This document shows, one piece after another, positions 26,601 to 35,131 of a stretch of DNA of 64,000 nucleotides (positions are counted from its first letter, which is position 1; the number at the start of each line of letters is the position of its first letter). The stretch is from Catellatospora bangladeshensis (GTDB taxonomy: Bacteria > Actinomycetota > Actinomycetes > Mycobacteriales > Micromonosporaceae), in assembly GCF_016862575.1 (NCBI RefSeq), contig NZ_BONF01000054.1, positions 1 through 64,000 on the forward strand, given 5' to 3'. The notes under the pieces are model-generated. The model ran no database searches. It was not told the origin of the DNA and saw only the letters and a program-made list of their open reading frames with translations. The translations under genes and the position numbers were made by a program.

Positions 26601-27775
26601 AAGTCGACGCGTTGCGCCATTTCGCCAGGTCCGGCCTGCTGGAGATCGCCTGCCCTGACCTGGAGATCCCCGATCCCGAGACTCCCTGGTCGCCGACGCC
26701 CGCGATCGTCCTGGCCAGGACGATCGACCGGATCCTGGCCGAGACCGACGACAGCGAACGCCGATGGGAACGCGAACAGCAGCACGTCAGCAACGACAGC
26801 AAGACATTGACCGACATCCTGTCCAGGCACAACCACCAGACCAGTCTGTCGGTCCGCGACGGGATCATCCTCGTCGATGTCACCTTCCAAGGGCGCACCA
26901 GACCCATCGCCAGCCTCGCCACGGCATTGGCTGGTGAGGTCGACGAGCGCCAGCGCATCTTGTCGGCCCACGAGCGCGAGATCCTGGAAAACCACCTCGT
27001 CAACGAGGTCGCCGGCGCGCTGCAGGAACTCATCACCACGGCCGAGTCGCAGGTGCAGACCATGAACGACGAGCTGGAGCAGCGGCCCACATCGACCGGT
27101 ATGCAGCTGAGGCTAGTCTGGCGAACCGCTAAGGACGCGCCCGAAGGGCTGGCCGAGCTGCGCGACCGTCAACTACGCCAGAGCACCGACGTATGGGACG
27201 ACGATGACCGCACCAAGGTCGGCTGGTTCCTGCAGCGCCAGATCGCCAACGAACGACTGCGTGACGACTCCGGCACATGGCTGGACCAATTGACCAACGC
27301 CCTGGACTACCGCACCTGGCACGAGTTCAAGATTGAACGCCGCCAGGACTCGACATGGGTGTCCGCAGCCGGGCCTGCCTCCGGCGGCGAGCGTGTGCTC
27401 GCCGCGAGCATCCCACTGTTCGCCGCGGCTGCCTCCTACTACAGCTCCGCGAGCCCTCACGCACCCCGCCTCATTGCCCTCGACGAAGCCTTCGCCGGTG
27501 TCGACGACGACTCGAGAGCCAAGTGCCTTGGACTGATGGCAACCTTTGACCTCGACGTCATGATGACCAGCGAACGTGAATGGGGCTGCTACCCCCAGGT
27601 GCCCGGCCTCGCAATCGCCCAACTGTCCCGCTACGAGGGCATCGACGCCGTCCTCGTCACGCCATGGCGCTGGGACGGCAGCGGCAGCCGCTACCAAGTG
27701 CCACGACCTGCACCACGCGTACCCAGCCAAGCTACAGTCGCCGCCGATACTGACAGTCAGCCGACGCTGCTATGA
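23654..27775 (+). CDS. jetC: Wadjet type II JetC, SMC/MukB-like ATPase (TIGR02680 family)
   Basis: The 1373-residue product has Walker A GNNGTGKS at residues 46-53 and more than a thousand residues of coiled coil split by a hinge-like globular part around residues 600-720 (GPGAPLWKVVDFEPSVSPAD). The C-terminal ATPase half has signature motif SGGERVLAASIPLFAAAASY and Walker B PRLIALDEAFAGVDDDSRAK. This is the loop-extruding motor of the Wadjet plasmid-restriction complex. GGAAG precedes the ATG. It overlaps jetB and jetD by four bases each (ATGA). Confidence 0.93.
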   Translation: MTQNPQAGTPRPDSQRWRPLRCGLVDIFYYDIEEFHFHKGGLLLRGNNGTGKSKVLALTMPFLLDGELSAYRVEPDGDKDKRMEWNLLLGGKHPHPERLGYTWMEFGRCTNDGAERYLTIGCGLKAATGRGIAKHWYFVTDRRIGQDLDLVGPSGVALTRDRLKDTLGARGTIYDRAADYRRAVDEALFGLGDRYEPLVSLLIQLRQPQLTKRPDEAALSRALTGALPPLDPNLIAQVAEAFRSLDDERTTLQGLQEARKAADDFLGTYTRYAKVAAKRRATGPRQAHSRYEAIVRDLAEQDRIHQSAQQALDAAETRLGELDQLVSTLLARRDALHDSPGMRAAKDLDLADQIATERERIAHKQQDLLTAALNAGQRLSAAVERTGRELTAATVEQESATGAVREAARNARIENEHTEKVERALTDDPPYQQGRQAASTLAQWREQSTVNLRSLLAKARAADGEVHRARDEADRLTAELAQAQEHAQAAEDDVEQQTGALATALHQYLGATAELKVPDLDVVIAETDQWGRSLDGPNPATTAITAASAAATAALAHLESNLGSARATAQADHDRITAQLQRLTSGDHDAPTQPYTRSPQARTGPGAPLWKVVDFEPSVSPADRAGLEAALEAAGLLDAWLQPDGTVLAADTDDVLLVGGPPVPDNLTRLLRPAIDAGDEQAASLSDSVVISMLSSIGLGSQKVSGTWVTTDGRFANGVLAGSWRKDAATHIGEGAREAARRARIAHLRAELAAAADTIASLDTRLDEVARRQRVLAHEAQHAPGDGKLREAHAVLRERTAAVRRTTRRQLEANAQVEAAREKATLAHQTTQEFADDVDLPTDPGELDGVAAAVGQYRTTLAAWWPACAQVLAARRRADEASTEHATATARIEAAQIDTKEAAETARAARERHAALLEASGATVAQLQQQLKDLGIKIENVVRDRKRTHDQQTAAVAARGQAEGRRSTLADELSKVTEQRDSQVDALRHFARSGLLEIACPDLEIPDPETPWSPTPAIVLARTIDRILAETDDSERRWEREQQHVSNDSKTLTDILSRHNHQTSLSVRDGIILVDVTFQGRTRPIASLATALAGEVDERQRILSAHEREILENHLVNEVAGALQELITTAESQVQTMNDELEQRPTSTGMQLRLVWRTAKDAPEGLAELRDRQLRQSTDVWDDDDRTKVGWFLQRQIANERLRDDSGTWLDQLTNALDYRTWHEFKIERRQDSTWVSAAGPASGGERVLAASIPLFAAAASYYSSASPHAPRLIALDEAFAGVDDDSRAKCLGLMATFDLDVMMTSEREWGCYPQVPGLAIAQLSRYEGIDAVLVTPWRWDGSGSRYQVPRPAPRVPSQATVAADTDSQPTLL

Positions 27776-29028
27776 CAACAGACATCGATCGCCTACGCCG
27801 CGTGTTGGACAACGAATCGATCACGTGGGTAATCGACCGCGTGCGCGACCGCATGACCCGCGGCGCGAGTCTCACCGGCCTGGTCCGGCTGGCCGACCCC
27901 ACGCCCGCGCAACGCAGCGCCGTCCAAAAGCTGTTCGGGCGCAAACCCGGTACGGGCGGCGGCCTCACCGTCTCACTCGACGCACTCGACGCATTGCTGC
28001 GCGAGAAGCAGCTCGCCGAGGGCTTGGCCGCGGCAGTAGTGACACTACGTGGCCCGATCACGCCGGCGAAGGTCGCCGCCGCGGCACTCGACGACGCCTG
28101 GCAGCGGGCCATGGCCCCGCTGGTTGAAGCCGTCAGCCGGCGGCCCGAGCTCGAGGACTGGTACAACAGGACGCAGACACGTGCCCTCATCCGCCGGCTG
28201 TTCAATACCCCGGATGCCGCCGAGCCCGAGCTGCGCCAGCTCGCCTCCGTCCTTACCGCGATGCCCGCGTCGGGGGTCTCGCTGACTACGTTCGCGAGCC
28301 GCACCGCAGGCAACGCCCACGCCCTGGACACCGGGAAACCTCTAGCGGCACTCGCCGAGTCAGCGATCCGCACGACATGGCTGGCAGAACCACCGCCCGC
28401 GACCGGGCGAGCGCAGCATCGACGTCTTCTCTGGGAGGCTGTCGGCATCCAACTCGACGAGCTGTCCTCGACCGTTTTAGCACTCAACCTCGCCGCGGCA
28501 CCCGGCAGCTACCTGTACCGCTTCACGCAGCCGGCGCTCGAGTCCGGCGAGCCACTCGTACTCACGCTGCGCCAGCTTGCCAGGCACGAGGCGAAGTACC
28601 AGCCACAAGCCGTGTACGTGTGCGAGAACCCAACCATTGTGGCGGCGGCAGCAGATGAGCTCGGTCCAGCGTCGCCAACCGTGGTCTGCGTCAGCGGTCA
28701 GCCCTCGAGCGCAGCGATCCGCCTGTTGACGGGGCTTAACGACTCCGCTGCGACGTTCCACTACCACGGCGACTTCGACTGGGGCGGCCTGCGCATCGCC
28801 AACCTCCTACTCGCGAGGGTGCCGTGGACGCCGTGGCGCTTTCAAACAGTCGACTACCTCGCAGCAGTCGGCGACGCAACACGTCGCCTACGGGGTCGGC
28901 CGACAACCGCCACCTGGGACGAACACCTTGCAGAAGCAATCGCGTCCAAGGGCGTATCGGTCGACGAGGAGCTTGTCCTCGAGGACTTGCTTTCGGACCT
29001 TCGGCATGTGCAGTACACAGCGTCGTGA
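27772..29028 (+). CDS. jetD: Wadjet type II JetD nuclease subunit (DUF2399/TIGR02679 family)
   Basis: The 418-residue product has the TIGR02679/DUF2399 layout: an N-terminal helical domain and a C-terminal Toprim-like domain with YHGDFDWGGLRIANLLL, where the acidic residues bind metal, preceded by VYVCENPTIVAAAADEL (the first Toprim Glu). JetD makes the double-strand cut once the complex has extruded a small circle. ATGA overlap with jetC. The operon is complete and intact. Confidence 0.92.
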   Translation: MTTDIDRLRRVLDNESITWVIDRVRDRMTRGASLTGLVRLADPTPAQRSAVQKLFGRKPGTGGGLTVSLDALDALLREKQLAEGLAAAVVTLRGPITPAKVAAAALDDAWQRAMAPLVEAVSRRPELEDWYNRTQTRALIRRLFNTPDAAEPELRQLASVLTAMPASGVSLTTFASRTAGNAHALDTGKPLAALAESAIRTTWLAEPPPATGRAQHRRLLWEAVGIQLDELSSTVLALNLAAAPGSYLYRFTQPALESGEPLVLTLRQLARHEAKYQPQAVYVCENPTIVAAAADELGPASPTVVCVSGQPSSAAIRLLTGLNDSAATFHYHGDFDWGGLRIANLLLARVPWTPWRFQTVDYLAAVGDATRRLRGRPTTATWDEHLAEAIASKGVSVDEELVLEDLLSDLRHVQYTAS

Positions 29029-29216
29029 TCAAAACGTGTAAAGGCAACGACCCTTGAAGCGGCGACTGTGGCGACCTGTCAAAACCCCCCAAGCGCGTCC
29101 TTTGAGTCGCCCACCAGCATGCAAGTCGGCGTGACGACAGTTGTGATGGATGCCGATCCACCATGCCATCGCACGAGGCATACCCAGCCGGAATGATCCG
29201 GTTCCCGCGGCGGGTC

Positions 29217-29906
29217 TCAGGCGGAGGCGTGCTGATCCGCAGCGTTGGAGGCTGCCGCTCGCCGCCGCTGTCGCGCCTCCAGGAGTCTCGCTTTACGCTG
29301 CGCCTCCCAGCGTTCGGTGGTCAGGAGCCGCCCGTCGAGCAGGCGGCGAGCGATCTTCCAGCAGTTCAGGCAATCGACATCCGCCCTGTCCAGTCGCCGT
29401 GAGTCGGACCGCAGCAGGCTCCCCAACGGCCCGTCCCACTCGTTGTAGTAGGGGTGGCCGTCGGGCTTCTCGAACCACATCTGTTCTGCGAGGTGGAACA
29501 GATGCAGCGCAGTCAGGCGGGTGATGAGTGCGGCGTCGGCCCGAGCCGGCACGGTGAGGTCCCATTCTCGGAGCCGGCCTAGCGGTGACTCCCGGATCCG
29601 CACGACGAAGAATCCGTAGTCCTCGAGGAGCGCGGCCTTACGCTCGTCGCGTTCTTCCTCGCCGGAGTGCCAGTAGGCCCCGTCGTACTCCAGCACCAGT
29701 CCGGCCCGCCGGGACAGGGGGAAGAGCATGTCGGCCCGGTAGCGTCCGACCTGCGCGCCGGCCCGACCAGGTCCGAGCGCGAAGTCGAGCGTCGCGAAGA
29801 TGTTGCCCTCCAGCTTGGAGGTTGCCTCGTTGCCCCGCAGCGCGCAGTGGCCGTTGTCGCAGGATGCCGCGTAACGACCACTGGAGACAGACCAATTCTG
29901 GCGCAC
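29217..29906 (-). CDS. Vsr/PD-(D/E)XK-like nuclease-fold protein
   Basis: The 229-residue product contains a Vsr-like core: RYRADMLFPL (first Asp), GLVLEYDGAYWHSGEEERD (ExDG and His), then RKAALLEDYGFFVVRIRE, the pattern of very-short-patch endonucleases and related DUF559 proteins. An N-terminal Cys pair (SCDNGHC) and a C-terminal CLNCWK may bind zinc. The rest of the C-terminus is basic. The GTG at 29906 lacks a good site; GGAGG lies 14 bases upstream, so the start is uncertain. It is isolated between Wadjet and another nuclease gene, which suggests a stand-alone defence or repair nuclease. Confidence 0.65.
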   Translation of the reverse strand: MRQNWSVSSGRYAASCDNGHCALRGNEATSKLEGNIFATLDFALGPGRAGAQVGRYRADMLFPLSRRAGLVLEYDGAYWHSGEEERDERKAALLEDYGFFVVRIRESPLGRLREWDLTVPARADAALITRLTALHLFHLAEQMWFEKPDGHPYYNEWDGPLGSLLRSDSRRLDRADVDCLNCWKIARRLLDGRLLTTERWEAQRKARLLEARQRRRAAASNAADQHASA

Positions 29907-29973
29907 GCGTGCACCTTAAGCCCTCCGTCGGACACTTCCAGTGACGTTAATATGCGCTGCCAAGGGAGAGCGG

Positions 29974-31815
29974 ATGCCAGGTCATCTGGGCCGCTCGTTT
30001 CGCGATTTCGGATTCGTCGGGGCTATGACGGACGATGTGCGGATGGCTCATGACCTGTCCCGTATCGACCCGCACCGCTTCGAGCAGATGGTGCTGGCGC
30101 TCGGCGTACGTGTGCTCGGCTACGGCCTTCGATCTTTCGGCGCGGGTGCCGATGGCGGGCGTGAAGCCACGTTCGACGGGCCGGTTCCTTATCCGGCGCC
30201 GGGGCCAGGTTCCTGGAACGGCTACATCGTGGTCCAGGCGAAGTGCCGCCGGACCAAGATCGGTGTCAAGGACGCCGAATGGCTGATCGGACAAATCAAG
30301 AGCGAGCTGCGGGCGTGGCTGAATCCTGCCAGCAGTCGCGCACGGACGCGCCGCCCCCAGTATCTAATTATCGCCACGAATGTTCAGTTGAGCAGTACCG
30401 CCTCCAGCGGCGGCATCGACAGGGTTGAGGCCGCCATGAAGGAGCAGGCTGCCGAACTCGGTCTGCTGGACTGGGCCGTGTGGGACGGCAACCAGCTGTC
30501 GACGTTCCTGGACGCCCATCCTGAGGTGGCCAGGACCTACGCCGACGTCATATCGTCGGGCGACGTCCTGACCAAGGCCCTTGAGACCATCGACGCACTG
30601 GGCCGGTCGGTGTCACCGACCCCGATCCGGTTGGGCCAGGGCCAGCCCGGCGCCGAGCGAAAGTTCCAGGCTGCGTACGACAAGGCCGGAGGCGCGGCTG
30701 TGCTAGGTATGCCGACAACCGAGGCTTATGAGGAGGGGCCGGGCTGGGTGCAGGAGTTTCCCCACGCGGTCATCTGCGCTGCGGCGGAAGGCCCGGCCGT
30801 AGCGGTGGACCTGCCGGTCTGGGAAGCGCTCCTGGATGCTGGCGCGGGACACGGTCGCCTGGCGGCGGTCGGCTACCCCATCGTGGACGCCCACACCCCC
30901 GCCTTCATCGACGACAGGGCACAGCCGGTCCGGCTGCACGGTGGCACCTGGAACGACGGGCACCTTCTGCAGAAGATGGGAGGCTGGCGGTGGGAACCGA
31001 AGATCACCTTCAGTTTCAACATCCGCGACCACGATCGATGGCGCCATGTGGAACCGCTGATGGACCTCAGGCTGCGATGCGCGTTACGGGTGAACTGGCA
31101 GGCCAGCCACGAGCTCACGATCGACGCCCAAGGTCGCAGGAACATGAAGTCATTTGTCGCTGGCAGTTGGCTTTCCGGATTCATCGTCCGCCAGGCTAAC
31201 CGCTGGGGCCTCGACGGCAGCTCGCTGAAGTGGCAGCTTACGCCCGACGACGAGGGCTACAACGACAGCCGTTTCGCGTGCTACCGGGTGATGCTGGGCA
31301 GCCCCCCAGGCCCGGCCATCGGGGCGTGGCTACGGCTGAGCCTGCCCGACAGCCTGCGCGGTGAGGTCAGCTGCATCATCGACCTCCGCGTCAACTTTCC
31401 CCACCTTCAGCCACCGGACAGCCTCGCGGATGGACTCGCACTTGCTGCGGCGTCGCGGCCGCTCGATGTACAAGACCTCGTCGAATTCTTTGCTGGGGCC
31501 TGGGAGGCCAACGCCTGGTTCCTCCCGCGAGCTGCGAGCCCTAACCTGCTCTTCTGCAAGACCGTAGGCGCGCCTGTCATCGAATGCCACATAGTCGCCG
31601 AACGCTCGCCAGGACGCGGCCTGCCTTACACGGTCGACCTGCTGCAAGTCGTTGATCTGTCCATGTACGGCGAGGCGCCTGCCAACCCTCGGCCCATGAT
31701 GGGCGCATCTGTGTCGGCGCCGACGTCGCTCGAGCTTCCCCAGATCACCACCACCGTCATCCAACTCCTGGCTCACATGGCATCCGGGTTTGGGTTCCTC
31801 GAGTCCGAGGATTAG
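29974..31815 (+). CDS. PD-(D/E)XK nuclease fused to LGFP-like repeats and an unknown C-terminal domain
   Basis: The ATG at 29974 is chosen because AAGGGAG lies five to six bases upstream; the product is 613 residues. Residues ~30-200 form a restriction-endonuclease fold: Glu37 in RFEQMV, Asp60 in GADGGRE, and Gln88/Lys90 in VVQAKCRR. Residues ~229-320 look like LGFP repeats (AGGAAVLGMPTTEAYEEGPG, then WVQEFPHAVI and GHGRLAAVGYPI), a fold usually found in cell-wall proteins. The last ~300 residues are beta-rich and unrecognised (KITFSFNIRDHDRW). The N-terminal part resembles nucleases of defence fusions in which the C-terminal module senses infection. No partner gene is adjacent in the same direction. 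Confidence 0.72.
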   Translation: MPGHLGRSFRDFGFVGAMTDDVRMAHDLSRIDPHRFEQMVLALGVRVLGYGLRSFGAGADGGREATFDGPVPYPAPGPGSWNGYIVVQAKCRRTKIGVKDAEWLIGQIKSELRAWLNPASSRARTRRPQYLIIATNVQLSSTASSGGIDRVEAAMKEQAAELGLLDWAVWDGNQLSTFLDAHPEVARTYADVISSGDVLTKALETIDALGRSVSPTPIRLGQGQPGAERKFQAAYDKAGGAAVLGMPTTEAYEEGPGWVQEFPHAVICAAAEGPAVAVDLPVWEALLDAGAGHGRLAAVGYPIVDAHTPAFIDDRAQPVRLHGGTWNDGHLLQKMGGWRWEPKITFSFNIRDHDRWRHVEPLMDLRLRCALRVNWQASHELTIDAQGRRNMKSFVAGSWLSGFIVRQANRWGLDGSSLKWQLTPDDEGYNDSRFACYRVMLGSPPGPAIGAWLRLSLPDSLRGEVSCIIDLRVNFPHLQPPDSLADGLALAAASRPLDVQDLVEFFAGAWEANAWFLPRAASPNLLFCKTVGAPVIECHIVAERSPGRGLPYTVDLLQVVDLSMYGEAPANPRPMMGASVSAPTSLELPQITTTVIQLLAHMASGFGFLESED

Positions 31816-32343
31816 CAGCGGCCGATCAAGCCGGTCGCTTCGCAGCGTGGTCTGTGCCGGCCGTCGGCTTGGACCGCCGCCCGTGCCGCAGCTGTGCGAC
31901 GAAGACGGGCAGCGCGTCGGCGTGCGGTGAGTGGATGTGCAGGAAGTGGATGCCGAGCCCGTCGAGACGTGCGAGGGTCGCGCGCAGGCGGCGAGTCACC
32001 ATCGCGCTCGCCGAGCAGGCTGCCCGCAGGCAGGCCGAGCACCTTTCCTTCATGTCCGCTCCTGGCACGCCGTCGCGACACCGATCACGCCGATCGCAGG
32101 TGACCCGACCCGGACTGTAACGATCTGCCCACCCTGCATCGAGGCCGCCTGTTGCGCCTCATTACCACGGTCGTAGGGTGTGGCCATCATCGAGTTGTCC
32201 GCGGCCACTCGCTGTCCCGGCTGGGCATCCGTTGGCCGGACAAACAGAGGTAGGCCGGGAAGTGATGGCCGACCAACCGGTCATCCAGATGCGCGACACC
32301 ATACCCGAGGAGAGCAGGTGCTACCGCATCCCGGCCTCGACGC
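31816..32343. other. Intergenic region with only weak small frames
   Basis: These 528 bases hold no gene I can support firmly. A minus-strand frame at 31826-32068 could encode an 80-residue protein with ERCSACLRAACSASAMVTRR and GIHFLHIHSPHADALPVFV, which reads more protein-like than its neighbours and may be a gene fragment. It lacks a clear ribosome site. The IS5 element inserted at the right edge. Confidence 0.3.
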
Positions 32344-33234
32344 CTAGGTCGTGTATCGAAGTGCGTGTAGCCATTCGTTGATCGCGGTGATGTGGATCGT
32401 CGCCAGGTTACGGACGGCGAGCTTGTCGTACCGGGTGGCCATCGCACGATGGCGTTTGAGCCGGTTGATGCCGCACTCGACGGCGTGGCGCTGCCGGTAT
32501 ATGACCGGGTCGAACATCGGTGGTCGGCCACCGGCCTGGCCGCGTCGACGGCGGTGCCCAGCCTCATCGGCCGGGATCGGGATGGTGGCCTTGATCTTGC
32601 GTCGGCGCAGCAGGTCACGGTTGGCGCGGCTGCTGTAGGCCTTGTCGGCCAGGACCCGGTCCGGTCTCGTACGGGGCCGGCCGGGCCCTGGCCGCGGGAC
32701 ACGGATAGCGCCAAGCACGGCCGCAAACTGGGGACTGTCACCGGCCTGTCCGGCGGTGACCAGCATCGACAACGGCTTCTGTGCCTGTTCGCAGGCCAGA
32801 TGCAGCTTGGTGGAGTAGCCGCCACGGGAGCGGCCCAACGCGTGATCGGCTGGTTCGCCGACGGGCGGCTCGAGCTGCGCATCGCCGTCACGTCGGGCAC
32901 CGGCGGCGTGCTGATGAGCGCGCGCGGTCGTGGAATCGACGCTGACATCCCAGCCGATCAACCCGGCCGCGTCAGCCGTGGCCTGCAGCGCGGTCACGAT
33001 CCCGAGCCAGACTCCGGCCCGCTGCCACCGCCGGAACAGCCCGTACACCGCCGACCAGGATCCATAGCAGTCTGGCACGTCCCGCCACGGCGCACCTACC
33101 CGCACCCGCCAACGGATACCGTCGATGAGCTGCCGTTTCGTCCACGCCGACGGCCGACCCGCCCCCACGCTGATCGGTAGCAACGGCTCCAGGACCGCCC
33201 ACTGCGCGTCGGTGAGATCGTGCCGCCTCGTCAC
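32344..33234 (-). CDS. IS5-family transposase
   Basis: The 296-residue product has the N-terminal [15 protein letters not shown] domain and a DDE core: Asp in [15 protein letters not shown], Asp in [13 protein letters not shown] and Glu in [14 protein letters not shown]. It is full-length with no frameshift, so it is probably active. The stop codon TAG is not inside the element: it comes from the CTAG target sequence at 32344-32347, with the last codon ACC also using one base of that target. Confidence 0.93.
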   Translation of the reverse strand: MTRRHDLTDAQWAVLEPLLPISVGAGRPSAWTKRQLIDGIRWRVRVGAPWRDVPDCYGSWSAVYGLFRRWQRAGVWLGIVTALQATADAAGLIGWDVSVDSTTARAHQHAAGARRDGDAQLEPPVGEPADHALGRSRGGYSTKLHLACEQAQKPLSMLVTAGQAGDSPQFAAVLGAIRVPRPGPGRPRTRPDRVLADKAYSSRANRDLLRRRKIKATIPIPADEAGHRRRRGQAGGRPPMFDPVIYRQRHAVECGINRLKRHRAMATRYDKLAVRNLATIHITAINEWLHALRYTT

Positions 33235-33348
33235 CGCTAAGGTGGCCGCGAGATCTCCGATATTGCAGGTTCTGCTTGGTCGCTGAACCCTTTACCGGAG
33301 ACCTCGCTCCATATCGATCATCGACACCTAACGACTTCGACACACGCT
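32348..33348 (-). mobile_element. IS5-family insertion sequence, about 1.0 kb, intact
   Basis: Terminal inverted repeats lie at 32348-32362 (GTCGTGTATCGAAGT-like) and 33334-33348, matching at 12 of 15 positions. CTAG flanks both ends (32344-32347 and 33349-33352), consistent with a 4-bp CTAG target duplication. It carries one transposase gene reading leftward. The leader between the gene and the right end contains imperfect palindrome arms GCGAGATCTCCG (33248-33259) and CGGAGACCTCGC (33296-33307), related to the relic at 1187-1290. Confidence 0.82.
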
Positions 33349-33352
33349 CTAG

Positions 33353-34072
<720 letters not shown>

Positions 34073-35116
34073 GTGCCGTCTGACAAGCTCGCCCTCGGTG
34101 CGGCGGCGGTGTTTATGGCGCTATGCTTGGCCACCTTCCTGTGGGCAACGCGGCCCTCGGCGGCCGGGCGACGCCAGGCCATCCTTGTCTTCACCTGGCT
34201 GTGCGCCGCGCTCGCGGCGACCCTCGTCATCTTCTCGCTGTTCCCCAACTCGCATGCCTACGGCGACCTGATGGGCGTCACCCTCGGCGGAGCCGGCGCG
34301 TTCGTCGTACTGGTGTGGACGGCGGCGCTGCGTGCGAGTCGCCGCAGTGAGCAGATCGACCTGTTGCAGGGGCAGCTTCGTGAACGCGACGACGAGATCG
34401 CGCGGCTTACGGAGGAGATCCGCGACCTGAATACTGCCGACCACCCGCGCCGTTTGGACTCTACCCAGCTCCTGCTCTACCGCGTGGTGGGCGCGCCGGG
34501 CCGCCGATGCGTCGGCATCGTGACCGGCGACATCCGCCGGGCCCGTTGCGCCGAGGTGTGGGTCAACTCCGAGAACACCGACATGCAGATGGCGAGGGCC
34601 AGCGACCACTCGATCTCGGGCCTGATCCGTTACGAGGGCGCGGTGCGTGACGAGACGGGCCGGATCGTCGACGACGTTATCTCGGACGAGCTCGACCGGC
34701 GTATCGGCGCGCGTCGGCCCGTGCCTGCCGGTACCGTCGTCGTTACCGGCTCGGGCGCGCTCGCGTCCGTGGGCGTGAACTGGATCGCCCACGTGGCCAC
34801 GGTCCACGGCGAGCCGGGCGCCGGGTTCCGTCAGGTGCAGGAGCTCGGCCGCTGCGTCACCAACGTGCTGACCGCTGTCGGCTCGCCGCAGCACGACTAC
34901 GCCGCGCGCAGCGTGCTGTTCCCGCTGCTCGGCGTTGGCCACGGCAGTGGCGACCTGCTGCGCACCGTGACCACGATGGCGACGGTGATCGCCGGTCAGC
35001 TGGCGACCGACCGCGACAGCAGCGTCGAGACGGTTTACCTGCTCGCGTACACCGACGCGGAGCTGCTGATCTGCTCGCAGGTGCTCGGCTCGATGACGGA
35101 ACTGAAGGCCGAGTGA
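34073..35116 (+). CDS. Membrane-anchored macro-domain protein
   Basis: The 347-residue product starts at GTG with GGGAAGGA upstream. Three hydrophobic segments fall in residues ~5-105 (AAAVFMALCLATFLWA; FTWLCAALAATLVIFSLF; LGGAGAFVVLVWTAAL). A coiled coil follows (IDLLQGQLRERDDEIARLTE), then a macro domain from ~residue 130: GIVTGDIRRA, AEVWVNSENTDMQMAR, GTVVVTGSGAL, and SVLFPLLGVGHGSGD. Macro domains bind or hydrolyse ADP-ribose and its derivatives. The gene is convergent with, and only 15 bases from, the nucleosidase-like gene, suggesting a functional unit. Whether it senses a nucleotide signal or removes ADP-ribose is not shown. Confidence 0.82.
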   Translation: MPSDKLALGAAAVFMALCLATFLWATRPSAAGRRQAILVFTWLCAALAATLVIFSLFPNSHAYGDLMGVTLGGAGAFVVLVWTAALRASRRSEQIDLLQGQLRERDDEIARLTEEIRDLNTADHPRRLDSTQLLLYRVVGAPGRRCVGIVTGDIRRARCAEVWVNSENTDMQMARASDHSISGLIRYEGAVRDETGRIVDDVISDELDRRIGARRPVPAGTVVVTGSGALASVGVNWIAHVATVHGEPGAGFRQVQELGRCVTNVLTAVGSPQHDYAARSVLFPLLGVGHGSGDLLRTVTTMATVIAGQLATDRDSSVETVYLLAYTDAELLICSQVLGSMTELKAE

Positions 35117-35131
35117 TTCGTGCGCGACGGA

